Positions 49,980 through 61,897 of a stretch of DNA of 64,000 bases are shown in pieces. A program made the translations under genes and the position numbers. This DNA is from Alloascoidea africana (taxonomy: Eukaryota > Ascomycota > Alloascoideomycetes > Alloascoideales > Alloascoideaceae). Under the pieces are notes generated by a model that did not search any database, had not been told where the DNA came from, and worked only from the letters and a program-made list of their open reading frames with translations. Every line of letters starts with the position of its first letter. The stretch's first letter is position 1. Location: NCBI GenBank assembly GCA_030581615.1, contig JAKTTT010000053.1, forward strand, positions 62,001 to 126,000. The letters run 5' to 3'.

Positions 49980-51766
49980 ATGTCATTTGCAGACGAGGAT
50001 AATAACCCTTTTGCTGGGTCTTCTCACAATGTTATGGACGGTTTTACCGATTTATCGATCAATGACACTGTTTCTGATCATCCCTCATCTGTCTCGGAGT
50101 CACCAGTCGTTATAGCATCGCCGAGCACAGATGACATGAATTCATTGGACGCTGGTTATTACCAGTCACCGGTTTCGAATCAAAATTTTTCATCGAGAGT
50201 GGAACAAATCCTTTTGGAAGATCCAAACTTTGAGATAGTCATCATAGATGCAAGCAAAAGTCATGAAGGACACACCCGAGGTTACATTGTTTACACAATT
50301 AAATGCAAGGTAGTATATGCTTTGCTTTCTGATAAAAGAGGGACGGTTTTGAAAACTAACGATATGCTCGATACAGGATCTCACTGTGAGAAGACGATAT
50401 TCCGAGTTTGAAAGCCTTCGAAATACGCTTGTTCGACTATTCCCCACTCTAATCATCCCTCCAATTCCAGAAAAGCACACAATGTGTAAGTATTCTTGTT
50501 TTTGCTCATACATGCGTCTCAAGTGCTTCTTTCTAATTGTATTCTAATTTTGTAGCGGACTATGCCAGTGCCCCAACAAAGGCCAAGGAAGATGCTACGA
50601 TAATTGAGCACCGCCGCCGAATGCTTGCGGTTTTTCTCAACCGATGTAAAAGTATGACACAAATCGCACATAGCTCAGTATATCAACGGTTCTTAGATCC
50701 CAATTCAAACTGGAATGAAGTATTAAATACGCCACCTGTCAGTAATATTCCAAAATCGGTTCTGAAAGCAGCACCTTTAGATCCAGCGTCGACAAGTGAA
50801 GCACATTCATACCTCACTATCCCCCCTTCCACAGCAAAGTTAAAGTCGGGTGAAGACCCCACCTTTCGCGGGGCTGAGGTGAGCGCAAAGGAGTACGAAG
50901 CAATTATCGCTGGGGGTCTGGAGAAGGTCAACAGGCGAATTGTGAAACGGTATATGGAGTTAGGGACGGATTTGGCCGAGCTGGGGAACCTCTACAACTC
51001 GTTTAGCTTGCAAGAGGAAGGAGAGTTGGCTTCGATAATAGAAAACATTGGCCAGGCAATTGACAGTCAGGTTCTGAGTACCAAGAGGCTACATGCGTCG
51101 TTGTCTTCTTGCTTCAGCGAGCCCTTAGGGGAGTCGGCCCAATTTGCTGGAGTTGTTCGATCTGTTTTAAAATATCGACGGCAGAAAGCGTTGCAACAGG
51201 AAATCACACAGGAAGCACTGACTACGAAGAAATCGACTCTCGGGTTTTTGGAGAAATCGGAACAAGAGGCGCAGAGAATTGATTCGATTTTACAAAGCCA
51301 ACGGTTATCTGGGGAATATCCTCCACACCGGGTCTCAGAACAGCAAGAGGTTTTTCCGCCAGAGCAGGAGTCGCAGACCCAATCATCCCCGGCTTCATCG
51401 CCTGTTGCAAGCGCAACTTCTTCTCCTCAGCACAAACGTAAGTCATCTGGCTTCAAGATTCCTGGGATCGGAAAGCTCAACACTGCATTTCAAGGCATAA
51501 TGGACAACGACAGGGAGGCTGTTCGCCGTAACAAGATTGGAAAGACCAAAGAGCAGATCACACACCTGGAACTAGCACTAGAGGCAGTAACAACGGACGT
51601 TACCGAAGCCTCTGAGTCAATAAAAGCGGATTTGGATCGTTTCCAACGGACCAAGGAAGAAGATCTGCGTAAAATGATTTTAGGATACTCGGGGTGTCTA
51701 CTTGAATGGGCCAGGAAGAACCTGGAGTCGTGGGAAGAGGCCAAGCAGAAAGCATTGTCACTGTAA
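49980..51766 (+). CDS. PX-BAR sorting nexin, Snx41/Atg20 type
   Basis: There are three exons, 49980-50309, 50377-50485 and 50556-51766; introns of 67 and 70 nt. The product is about 549 aa. The N-terminus is acidic and disordered ([10 protein letters not shown]). The PX domain spans the exon junctions ([14 protein letters not shown], then [36 protein letters not shown]) and continues [21 protein letters not shown]. It carries the basic RR-Y pocket for PI3P. A BAR-like helical region follows with an inserted Ser/Pro-rich segment (about residues 375-420). Snx41 and Atg20 pair with Snx4 in endosome-to-Golgi retrieval and selective autophagy; I cannot say which paralogue this is. Confidence 0.9.
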
Positions 51767-52079
51767 CTGTAACTGGATAGTCAACAATGTTCCACTTTGC
51801 GAGCACTTTGTGATTTTTTGATGTTTGATTTCTGATTTTTTTGAGGCCACACTCTGCTTAGTCAGCTTGTGCGCGCTTCTGAGTCAGCGTTTGTCGGCAG
51901 GGCAACGACGGGTTTCGGTGTTTACGTGTTGCCGCATCGGGCAGGCGCTCACTCTTTCCAGCCATTCCCATCCCGAAATTTTAGATTTGCTCTCGCTCCC
52001 TCTTGGCTTCATAATATAATAATCTGGCCAAATACACGTTCTTTGCTCCGTACTCCTTCTACTTGTCCATGGCTGAAGA
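51767..52079 (+). promoter_or_regulatory. CYK3 5' region
   Basis: These 313 bp hold the SNX41-type 3' end and the CYK3 promoter and leader. T-rich near 51818-51842, CT-rich nearer the ATG. No clear TATA box is seen. It contains the start of an out-of-frame upstream ORF at 52069. Confidence 0.4.
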
Positions 52080-52092
52080 ATGGGCGAGATAG
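52069..52092 (+). other. Upstream ORF overlapping the CYK3 start codon
   Basis: ATG at 52069 in strong context (CCATGG) encodes MAEEWAR and stops at 52090-52092, ten bases past the CYK3 ATG (52080), in another frame. If included in the mRNA it should reduce CYK3 translation through leaky scanning or reinitiation. Confidence 0.45.
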
Positions 52093-55000
52093 TTGTTCCT
52101 CGAGTGCCCTTCCAAGTGAAGGCTATCTACTCCTGGTCCGGGGAGCAAAAAGGTGAGCTTACTGCTTTGTGTCTCTTGTTTGTTTGTGTGTATCGAGTCT
52201 AACCCCCGTCGGTGTTTGCCCCCAGAGGATCTTGGTTTCATAGAAGGAGACATCATAGAGGTGTTCAACATTGGCGATGGCTGTTGGTGGCACGGCAAGT
52301 TGAAGAGGAACAAGATGCAAGGCACCTTCCCTTCCAACTACGTCGAGATCAGGTACGTCCAGATGCCGTAGCATCTCTCATGAAACAAAAGGTTCTAACG
52401 GTTAATGGCTATAGTCCCGAAGACTTGGAAAAGGCAGCGAAGCAGGCAAAAATCAACCAGGCCAAGTCCGCAGCCTCAACTCCTCCTCCTCCGATGGCTG
52501 GAGCTGGGACTCCAGGGTCCACTTCATCGTCCAAGGGCCCGTCGCTAAGGCGAAGCATGTATGGATCCCACGACTTCAGCACGTCTGTGGTGAAAAGGGA
52601 GAGTTATGACCAGATGGCTCAGTCCATGATCAAGACCGAGCCCTCTCGCGGTTCGCCATCTCCTTACCGTCAGAGTCCAGGCAACCCCAATATCAAAACA
52701 GAGGGCTCCTACGACTACCGCCTTAAACAAGAGGCCTCGTACGAGCACCTGTCCTCGTCTCCTTACCGCCAGAGCGTAGTTGAGAATATTAAGAATGAGT
52801 ATGCTCACACCCCAGCTGTGAAACGCGAGAGTTATGTGAATTCGCCACGCCAGTCAACTCCAAACAGTAGCGCTTATCACAGCTATGACCTGAAGCAAGA
52901 GCCTAGCTACGATTATTCGGACAGATCAGACAGCCTCAGGTCGTCCGACCGCGAATATCCACCACACCCAGGCAATTATAGCCATACCCCGACGTCAAGA
53001 GTGAAAAGGGAATCCAGAACAAGCGGGTCCAGAGATAACTTTTACGCCTCGGTCAGAGCGTCGGGCTCCCAGCTCCAGATGATCACTCAGGAGCCAGGTG
53101 TCCAGCCGGTTAGTAGCCCAGAGCGCTTCCAGAAAGGCAGAATCGGTTCCCAGTATGGTTCCCAGTACGAGGACTATAATCAGTACGTTGCCTATGACGA
53201 GTTCAAGCCGCCTCCAATGCCGCCTACTGTGGAAACCGAAACCTATTTCGCGTCTTCGAGATCGGCTTCCAGGTCGGCTTCTCCTGGTGGATCTCCAATC
53301 ACTCCGGATATCAACATTCCCACCGGATCTGTGAACCGTCTGCCCTATCCTGATGACCCCTATTTTGGAACCAGCCCTCATCAGGCCAGCTCTTATGTGC
53401 CGGTGAGTATGCCAAAGACGAATGGTGGACAGGCTCAGGCCCAGAATCGAGACTTTTCATGTTCGACTGTGACTCCTTCTCATTACGCCTATAACCAAAG
53501 AGTTGCTGCTCCACTGGAGACACCAGCTGAATCTTTACAAAGACCGTTGGACGCTTATGATTATAGAGAGCCGCAGTCTTTCTACGATGACAATGATGCT
53601 CATGATGACGATTACGATCTTGATGATGAAGACGATGAAGACGATGACGATGCAGGTCCACCACCACCTCCTCCAGCTCACCGTGTCATTTATAGCCGAG
53701 AGGCCAGTGTAGCTCCTTATCCGGTTGGTGATATGGAGCCTCCCCCATCCATTATGCAGCCTGTCCCCCAGTCTCCGATATCTGAGGAAATAGTGGATGT
53801 GTTGGAGCGCTTGGACTCGATGACGGCTCAAAGCAGAGCGAGCAATCCCCAGAATTCGATGCAATACAGTCGGGAGTACGATTCTTTGAGGCAGTCAATC
53901 AACAACTATAGGCCTGCTTCTAATCCAGCTGGTTCTCTTGAGGCTTCTAGCCGCGGAGCTCCAAGAGCATCTCCTAGAGATCCGTCCAATGATTACAGAT
54001 ATTTGGACACATTTTTCACACCGCCAAGGGACCAAAGAGAGCCAAATGCGAGTGGAAATAGTACTAGAAACCACAGCAATGGGTCGTATGACAATTCCCA
54101 GTACTCGGTTAACAGATCTGACATGCAGTCAAGAATGAGCACAGATAGCTTGCATACCACGACCACAATCAGTGATTTTAGCGCAACGTCCGCGGGCAGT
54201 TACTACAGACGTAAACAGGAGAGGGTTAATGACCAGAGACAGAACGAGTGGGACATATTAAGAGAAAGAGAGGCTAATGAGAAAGAGTTTGAAAGGCAAC
54301 ATCGAGAAAGAGAGAGGGAAAAGGAAGGGCGGCTGAAGCAAATGGACCGAGAAGACCAACTTAAGCAGTCCATGATGGAGCTTGGAATACCGGACTATGG
54401 CAAGCGAGAAAGCCTTCCACCGGCTCCACAATTCAAGCAAACTCCAGTTCCGCCGTATCATGTTCATTCTTCCAGTATGCCTGCTTTAAACCAATCGATG
54501 AATTCTCGATCTCCTTCGCCTACAAAGCTGAAAAGCAAGCGCTCATCAAAGATTTTGAAAAAACTATTCAACGGCAATTCTGGTGATATACAGCAGAGAC
54601 AGGGAGAGCAGTTTCCAGGCATTATTCCAACTTCGCAACATTCGAATGAAGACCAATTATCAATGTCACAGCATTCAGACCAGCAGCTTGGACGCAAAAA
54701 ATCTCTCACGAAACGTTTACGAAGAACTGCCTCAAAGTCGTTAAGCAACATTCACGGGTCTCTAGGACATTCTGGATCCAATACACCAATTTCTGATGCC
54801 TGGGTAGAGGCCAGACTCGACTTGCATAGGACAAACACACAAACGGTTAAAGAGCGGGATCGACGACAGAAAAGGTTAGCTATTGAAGATAGTGGTGCGG
54901 TTTTGAATCCCGTCAATGCTTTGAACCAATCCAGAGGTGTTGTTGCTGTTGGAGGATGTATCCCCTTTTCACGTCGGACTGCCAAAGACTTGGATTCCAC

Positions 55001-56306
55001 GGTGTATGAATCGGTAGATTCATATATTCGAAGCATCCAATACTTATCCAAGTTCCTTACACCTGCTTTATTTGCATCAAACCAGATCAAATCCGAATTT
55101 AAAAAGGAGAATGAAATACTACGAGCATTCTTTACCTTTTGTGCTGAGAAAATGGTTGTGGAAAAGCCAATGGAATTCGATCCGATCGCACATAATAACG
55201 GAGTTGTGGACTCAACGGTAATTATCCGTTCAAGAAGAGGAACTCCATTCCAAATAGCCTGTTGTTTTAAAGCCATGTGCGAAGCTGCTGGATTTAGATG
55301 TCAGGTCGTAAATGGATTTCTGAAAACGGGACTCACGAACTATGGTCTAAACTCTTCGTTAAGTCCCAACCATAGTTGGAACGTTGTTGTGTTTCAAGGA
55401 GAATGGAGAATTGTTGATGCTTCTCTTGCGAGTATCACAAATTCATTTAGGAATTTATTTACAAATTGTGATGAGAAAAGCGCAGAATCGTTTTATTTTC
55501 TTGCAAAGCCTTTCGAAGTGATATCAACGCATATCCCAATGTATCCTCAACAACAATTTATAGTTCCGCCAGTTGACAACAGGGTTGCTCTGTTTCTTCC
55601 CATGATTCATCCAGCATGGTACAAGTATAGACTTGATTCGTTGAACTATAGCACTGCTCTTTTGACTATGGAAGATTTTGAAGTAGCTGAGATTGATTTT
55701 TCGATACCTACCGATGTCGAGTGCAATGTTGACGTAAAAGTCCATCCTGATGAACCTAGCATTCCATTATTGGCATTATCTCAAATTTATTGGAAAGATG
55801 GGAACAGGTTCTGCAAAGTTAAATCGATTCTTCCTCCTTCTCACAACGATGGATTATTACAGATTTACGTGGGACCTAAAGGAACTCAGAAAACAATGAG
55901 GAATATTCATCCAATCGGATTATCTGCTCCACTTAAACACCGAGGTAAACAAAAACAAATGGATTTTGTGTCTAGGTATCCCACCCCACATGCACAGCAA
56001 CAGGATCTTTACATTAAACAGCCTCAATGTAGAAATCTGGCTCTTGGAGATACCTACATCTTCAACGTTATTCAGCATCCTTCAATGGGTATCAACTCCG
56101 GGTCTGGATTTTTGAAAGTAAAGATTGCGTTACAAGCTCCATCAGGTAAAATTCACAAGCTTCACAAGGTTGAGCCTTCAAGTCATGAACCATTTGGAGT
56201 ATATGAATATTCGGCAAAATGCAATGAGCGAGGAGCTTGGAGAGGTCTTGTATTGGCCGATAATGGCTCTGCTTGGTGTGTATTTGCTGAATGGACATGT
56301 TATTGA
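52080..56306 (+). CDS. CYK3: Cytokinesis protein Cyk3: SH3 plus transglutaminase-like domain
   Basis: There are three exons, 52080-52152, 52226-52352 and 52415-56306; introns of 73 and 62 nt. The product is about 1363 aa. The SH3 domain (about residues 9-67, VKAIYSWSGEQKEDLGFIEG, WWHGKL, GTFPSNYVEI) is built across all exons, confirming them. About 850 disordered residues follow, with eight Psi-K-x-E motifs between 52590 and 53012, poly-Asp/Glu and PPPPPP stretches. The C-terminus has the transglutaminase-like domain: FQIACCFKAMCEAAGFRC, NHSWNVVVFQGEWRIVDAS. The catalytic-Cys position appears to be Pro while His and Asp remain, as in other Cyk3 pseudoenzymes. Cyk3 promotes septum formation at the bud neck. 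Yeast Cyk3 is 885 aa, so this one is long. Confidence 0.93.
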
Positions 56307-57758
56307 AGTATTCAAAATGTACGAATGAACGGTATTGAAATAGTTAAATAGTACAAAATTATAGAAATCTTTGCATTTTGTTAGATAATTTAAACATGCA
56401 CAATTTTTTTTGAAAAACCATGAAGATGTAGTATCTTCATCCAATAGATTGGTGATTGGTTCGGACGTTTAGTGTTCTTCTCTTAAAACTAGGGATAGAT
56501 AATAATCAGCTCAAAGATGAATAATATTTTATGAGATGAGCATTCAGGAGTGTGTACCTTGAACAAACTTTTAGCCTTTTTCTTTTCTTTGGCAAAAATA
56601 TTGTCTCACCATGATACAACACAAAAGAAAAAAGAAAATTGAAAGGTTCCTCCATGTTGTTAACAAATGATAGATTTCTTTTCCCTGTTTGGTTAAATCA
56701 TCCAAACTACAAGCAGCAAATCAAAATTAATAGGTGAACTAGATTTTTTGAGTGAAGTCAGGGTCCCTAAGATTTTTTTGCAAAAGGGCATCGCGCATCA
56801 AAGTAGAGGGCCTGGATACGTAAACCATCTCTTAATTTACTTTAACTGGCATAACTCCTCAATATCAAAAAAAGAACAAGTCCAAGAACTAGTCGAAACC
56901 GAAAAATTCAACTTGATTCAAATAGTGTTAAATATGTGGGGGAAAGGATGAAAGATGATTATGCAGAATGGAATTGAAATGCCTAAACGGGTAGAACGTA
57001 AACCATGTAGAGTCAATTAAACCACGAAACTGAAATGTGTTTTTTGGAAGGATCCAAAAGAGAGTTACGAAACAATGTTTGATCGGTGTGACTATATTGA
57101 TGTTCAGGATGATTTCAAATAGAACGATAACTTGCGGACTCCTAATAACTACGAAAAGCATGGAGCTTTGTGATGTTCAAATAGTAATTAGAATGTTTAT
57201 AGCCTCCTACCAATATTCAAAAAACGAATAAAAATCTCAAGGTAAATGCATAACAAACAAAGAATCATTGATCAGTTAATAAATAGTCGAGTATTGTTCT
57301 GATTCCAGTCTTCTTCATAATATTCATTATCACGAGCGTTGACCGACTTCCTGCCTGTAGATTGAGGAGGCGTATATACAACGTTCCGTTTCTAGTGAAC
57401 GTTATCCCATTGCTTGTGAGTAAATGCCGAGGAAGTTACTGACTCTGAGCTCAATGGCATGATCGTATCGAAGGCGATCGAAAAGCGTTGCCTTTGCCGT
57501 TCCTGGTACTAACGTAATCATTCCTCCCACCAAAAATAAAAATATTACTTTTGCGGGTTCAGAAAATATGTGTTGGTTCCAATTTTATGAATCGGTTAGA
57601 CCTCACCAGCTAAAAACGGTCAGCCATACAAAAATGGGCTACTAAGCCGCTGGAGGTTTTTGAACAATACTACAAGGTGTCAAACTAATAGCGTAAGCTG
57701 ATGTGCATTGAAAGGGGGCAAAAAGTTAGCATTTATCGCATAGATCACATTAGACAGC
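56307..57758. other. AT-rich intergenic region, no gene seen
   Basis: 1.45 kb after CYK3. It contains only short open frames without codon or domain support. I looked for tRNA B boxes, U6 and 5S internal promoter sequences and saw none. The last 300 bp, with TGCTAAC near 57730, could be the 3' part of the weak minus-strand orphan. Confidence 0.4.
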
Positions 57759-58379
57759 TCAGGGGCTAAGAGCTCTGCTACTTACAGCCATTGCGAGGCA
57801 GCAAACTGAAACATAAGGGCTTAATGTTTCTCCTATATCTGCAATCCGTTGTATAGCTGCAATTGCAAAATGTTTCGAAGTAGTAGTTGCATCTTCTGTA
57901 TTATTGGCGCTAGTGTTGACATTTGTACCAGTGTCACTTTCAGTATCGTTTGATTCTTTAATTTTCTGTCTCTTTCGGGGCTGTGAATGTTGGAGCTGAG
58001 ACTCTGGAGTCGTTGTAGCGGTGTCCAACGAAGGCATGGCCGTGTGAACACAAGCGCTTATACAGACCAGGAAAAGAATGAGAAGAAGAACAGATTGGAA
58101 GTTTATCAGTATGGGCATCAAGATTTTCCGGGACAGCGAAACAGAGGGAGATCGCAGCCAAGCGCTCAGCAGGGCTGGCGAAAACAATTCTCTGGTGGTC
58201 AGATGCTGGTTACCGATGGAGCTCATTTGGGATATAGAGCGGTCTGTGTCTTTCGCGAAGAACGGCGGGAGGAGGCTCCCAGTATAAATATTCGTGAAGC
58301 TGAGATGGTCCCATTTCGAAGACAGCTGCACGCTGCCGGATGCGGAAATCAGCCCACGCAGGATGCAAGCGCTGCTCAT
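57759..58379 (-). CDS. Hypothetical 206-aa protein with one membrane span
   Basis: ATG at 58379, single open frame. A hydrophobic segment (ILINFQSVLLLILFLVCISA, about residues 90-109) is followed by a polar, Thr/Ser/Asn-rich region with a basic patch (QPRKRQKIKE) and a helical end. Near the stop there is a consensus GTAAGT donor, with TGCTAAC and a CAG downstream; splicing would change only the last residues. I do not recognise it. It might be a chance frame, so confidence is low. Confidence 0.3.
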   Translation of the reverse strand: MSSACILRGLISASGSVQLSSKWDHLSFTNIYTGSLLPPFFAKDTDRSISQMSSIGNQHLTTRELFSPALLSAWLRSPSVSLSRKILMPILINFQSVLLLILFLVCISACVHTAMPSLDTATTTPESQLQHSQPRKRQKIKESNDTESDTGTNVNTSANNTEDATTTSKHFAIAAIQRIADIGETLSPYVSVCCLAMAVSSRALSP

Positions 58380-60862
58380 CGATTATTTACTCTTCTGCCA
58401 TTGTGATCCCAAAAGGATGCCGGGCTCTGAAGATGTGAGATACGCCAGCTCTATCCCGCCATATCGCCGTTTGCAGCCACGTTCGCGGGATGCCAGGTTC
58501 CGGTCCAGGTTCCATGCCAGGTTCCATGCCGGGTCTGTGCTGGTGGATTGATAACTCTGTCCAGCTTGGGGGGAACCATGTCTTCAGGACCCAAACACAC
58601 AGCAAGGCTGAGCACCAGCACCAGCACGAGAGTCAGGCTATTGGGATAATCCGAGTTTCTGCTGGGAAAGAGTGCTGTCTGGGGCTGTTTCAGCATCGAA
58701 CCACTGAACTTGACAAAGAGACCCAAGTCACGGCGCGAAAGAGCCCTCCTGTTTCTCCCTTTTTCATCTCCGTACAAATATTCTCCGCGGGTTTGTACGA
58801 ATTGAGTTCAACAAAGACGGTCCGGTTCAAAGCTCTCATGATTTTTATCCGTTTAGAGATCTCGTAAAATGCGGTATACTCAAAGCTGGTTTCCGTGATT
58901 CTCAAATTTGGGAGGAAAGACAAAAAGAATGAATGACGTTTGCTTTTGTTTTGGGAGGGGAGGGAGCTTTTTGGACTTGATCCTTGTGCCTGACCGAGTC
59001 GAAGTACGAACATCACGAAACATATGAACAAATTTTTCATCTTGATCGTTTCATTTCAATTCAGTTCTTCTAAAAATGTGTATTACTAGGTAAATGACGA
59101 AAAATGAAAGAATGAAAAGCGCTTAAACAGAAAAAGAAAAAGAAAAAAAAAAAAAAAACTACTCGAATTGGTTTTGCAATCTGACTATGATGTCGCCGTT
59201 TTATACTATTGTTTTGGTCTTTCGCTGGGTACTGTGATGACGAAAATTGTGGCAATTCTTTTTCTGATACCCCTTCGCCAAACGCACAATAGGATTGCAA
59301 AATCCCAAATCAGTCCAAACGAGAGGAGGCTCCAACAGTAAGATCAGGTAATGACAAAGATACGAAATTCTTAAAATATGGGTGCCTTCAACATCTAAAT
59401 CATACGATATTTAGTCTGTGGATGAGGGTGTGTGGTGATTACAAGACTCTCATTTTCTACTCTTTCCTCGTGGCTAGAATAATTTGTCATGCTATGGGGC
59501 CTAGCTTGGCTCTCCTATTCTCTCTTCTTTCCCCACGTTCATAAGGTCATGAAGAATTCGAGAACTTTGGGTTAACAAGGGTAGGTAATGCTTCTCTTAC
59601 TACATTTGATCAAAGAGTTGTCAACCGTGTCAGTTGATGCTGTGCCCATTTTAAAAAAGTGATAATTAACATAGAACACATGTTCAAGGCTTTGATATTA
59701 ATGGAACAGAATTCGCCAGGCTGTTACAGCTTAGCATTTTTATCACGATCAAAAGTTATGCTGTGCCTTGCCTTTTTCTTTTGTTTATTTGTTGTGTCCT
59801 TGGCGAGAGAGCAAAAGCACCGAATCGCGCGATTTTATCAATTGTTGAATCTGTGATTTCAGAGTCTTGTGAAAAGAAATGGATGGGACGAAATAATAGT
59901 CTGGCTACCAAAGTCTTGTTCCGTTAAACTTCTCAGAATGTAAATAATCACGATAGGAAATTAATTTATAGCTGGTAAAAAAAAACAACCAGCATTTAGT
60001 CTTGCCCCATAATTTCTGGCTTTCGAGTTTCCAAACCAAATCATTTTTCTTTGATATCTATACTCTGCCCACAACTTCATCAAGGTCTCGGCAAAAGTGA
60101 AAAAACTGTTTAATCCACAGAATCAAGTGATGAATTGGTATTTTTTAATGATTGATAGTTTTAGATGCAGATGAGAATAGAAATCAAGTTTCTTTTCTCT
60201 GTATGTATTAAATAGAAAAATGATAAGCCAGATCGTTCGATAGATCATTGCACTATATTATCCTGTTTTCTTCTACTGATATCTACTGCCCAACAGTTGG
60301 CGAAAAAGTATCTAGACCTTTGTTTCAAATGAAACGATAATTTTTAAATAAACTCACCACGATCTCCGGACGTATAATCTAGGAGCCTTTAATCTATAAA
60401 CAGATTGTTATTATAATAGATAGACCTGGTGATGGAGGTGGCTGCTGTTAACAGCTGGTGGTTAAGCGGTGTCAATTTAAAAAGGGCCGTCCTTTGCAGA
60501 TATGAAACGATTTTCATTTTTCATGATTCATTCAAAGCATAGACTAGAATATTCCATTTAAAGTTTCTTATTCCTTCCGTTTTGGTTCTTTTCCACTCTC
60601 CATTGTATGTGGGTGTAAGGATGTCTGGGGATGAGGGTCCTTATTACTTCTCACACTCCACACCCGAACCATCTACACCAGCACCTACCTCTGCTTAACA
60701 GCCAATCTTCTTTTAAACTGCCACCAACACTTTACGTCGGTGCTGTTTAGTCATTTGCGTTCATTCCAGAAGAATATCGTAATCTAGAAGACTTTGGCTT
60801 GGGCTCGTGTTCATCAAAACCCCCTTTTGACAAGGTGCAAACTGAATCTTGATTATTCAGGG
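58380..60862. other. Long region upstream of SUA7, no gene seen
   Basis: 2.5 kb. The left third is GC-richer and holds the short tandem repeat. There is an A tract at about 59127-59158. The right part is AT-rich with a perfect 12-bp palindrome GCTGTTAACAGC at 60444-60455 and a one-mismatch Rap1-like G-rich motif near 60605-60620. A 65-codon frame at 59659-59856 has a hydrophobic stretch but no support. The right ~250 bp should contain the SUA7 promoter. Confidence 0.4.
58491..58535. repeat. Short GC-rich tandem repeat (CCAGGTTCCATG-type)
   Basis: About four degenerate copies of a 12-bp unit, variants of CCAGGTTCCATG, stand out in base composition from their surroundings. Confidence 0.6.
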
Positions 60863-61897
60863 ATGATCGCAGCACAGCAGAACAACAGCCCTAAGGCTGA
60901 TGGCGAAAACGAATTTGCCGGACCCGATTTAAACATTTGTTTAACATGTCCTGAATGCAAAGTTTTCCCACCTCAGTTAATAGAACGGTTCAGCGAAGGT
61001 GATGTGGTATGTGCTCTTTGTGGATTAGTGTTGAGTAATCGAGTCGTGGACACCAGGTCTGAGTGGCGAACATTTTCGAACGATGATCAGAATGGTGATG
61101 ACCCCAGCCGTGTTGGAGACGCCGGAAACCCGCTTTTGGACGGAGATAATCTAAACACACTGATATCTTTTGTTAAAACTGATAGCAAAACTGGTAGAGA
61201 CTTGAACCGTGCTCAGAGCAAAGCAGGTATGGACAAGCGAGACACAAATTTACAGGCTGCATTCTCCAAAATATCACACATGTGTGAAGGGTACTCCTTG
61301 CCGAAAATTGTTCAGGATGCCGCGAAAGAAATCTACAAGATTGTTCACGAAGAGCGGGCTTTGAAAGGAAAGAGCCAAGACAGCATCATGGCAGCATCTA
61401 TCTTCATTGGATGTCGACATGCTGGTGTCGCCAGAACTTTCAAAGAGATTTGGGCTTTAACCAATGTTCCAAAGAAGGAAATTGGCAAAGTTTTCAAAAT
61501 CGTGACAAAAATCTTGATTTCGAAGGATAAGGCCGCAATCGGAAACCCCCAGCAGGCTGCAAAGACAAACACAGACGATTTGATCCGCAGATATTGCTCC
61601 CACTTGGGTCTTCCTACAACGGTCACAAATGGAGCAGAGTACATTTCGCAGAAGGCAAATGAAATAGGCATTTTAGCAGGCCGTTCCCCAATTACAATTG
61701 CGGCAACTGTCATCTACATGTCAGGCGTGCTGTTCAAGGAAGCGCTCACTCCAACAAAAATTGCCGAACGAACAGGGGTTAGCGATGGCACCATTAAAAC
61801 AAGCTACAAAATGCTTTATGAGAGGAGGGACGATTTAGTGAACCCAGAATGGATTTCTTCTGGGAAAATTCAGATGGATTCCCTTCCAAAATTGTGA
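60863..61897 (+). CDS. SUA7: Transcription factor TFIIB
   Basis: 344 aa, like yeast Sua7 (345). ATG at 60863; in-frame codons upstream to 60794 lack an ATG. The zinc ribbon reads LTCPECKVFPP then CALCGLVLS (about residues 28-60). The B-reader/linker SEWRTFSNDDQNGDDPSRVG is nearly invariant. Two cyclin folds follow (DAAKEIYKIVHEERALKGKS, ASIFIGCRH; then YCSHLGLP, AEYISQKANE, TIAATVIYMSGVL). It bridges TBP-bound promoters and RNA polymerase II and sets the start site. Confidence 0.97.
   Translation: MIAAQQNNSPKADGENEFAGPDLNICLTCPECKVFPPQLIERFSEGDVVCALCGLVLSNRVVDTRSEWRTFSNDDQNGDDPSRVGDAGNPLLDGDNLNTLISFVKTDSKTGRDLNRAQSKAGMDKRDTNLQAAFSKISHMCEGYSLPKIVQDAAKEIYKIVHEERALKGKSQDSIMAASIFIGCRHAGVARTFKEIWALTNVPKKEIGKVFKIVTKILISKDKAAIGNPQQAAKTNTDDLIRRYCSHLGLPTTVTNGAEYISQKANEIGILAGRSPITIAATVIYMSGVLFKEALTPTKIAERTGVSDGTIKTSYKMLYERRDDLVNPEWISSGKIQMDSLPKL

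Noticed and set aside
57400-57620. Possible tRNA or small RNA near the TATCGAAGG and GGTTAGACC segments
   Set aside because: No cloverleaf, A-box/B-box pair or terminator arrangement could be built by eye.
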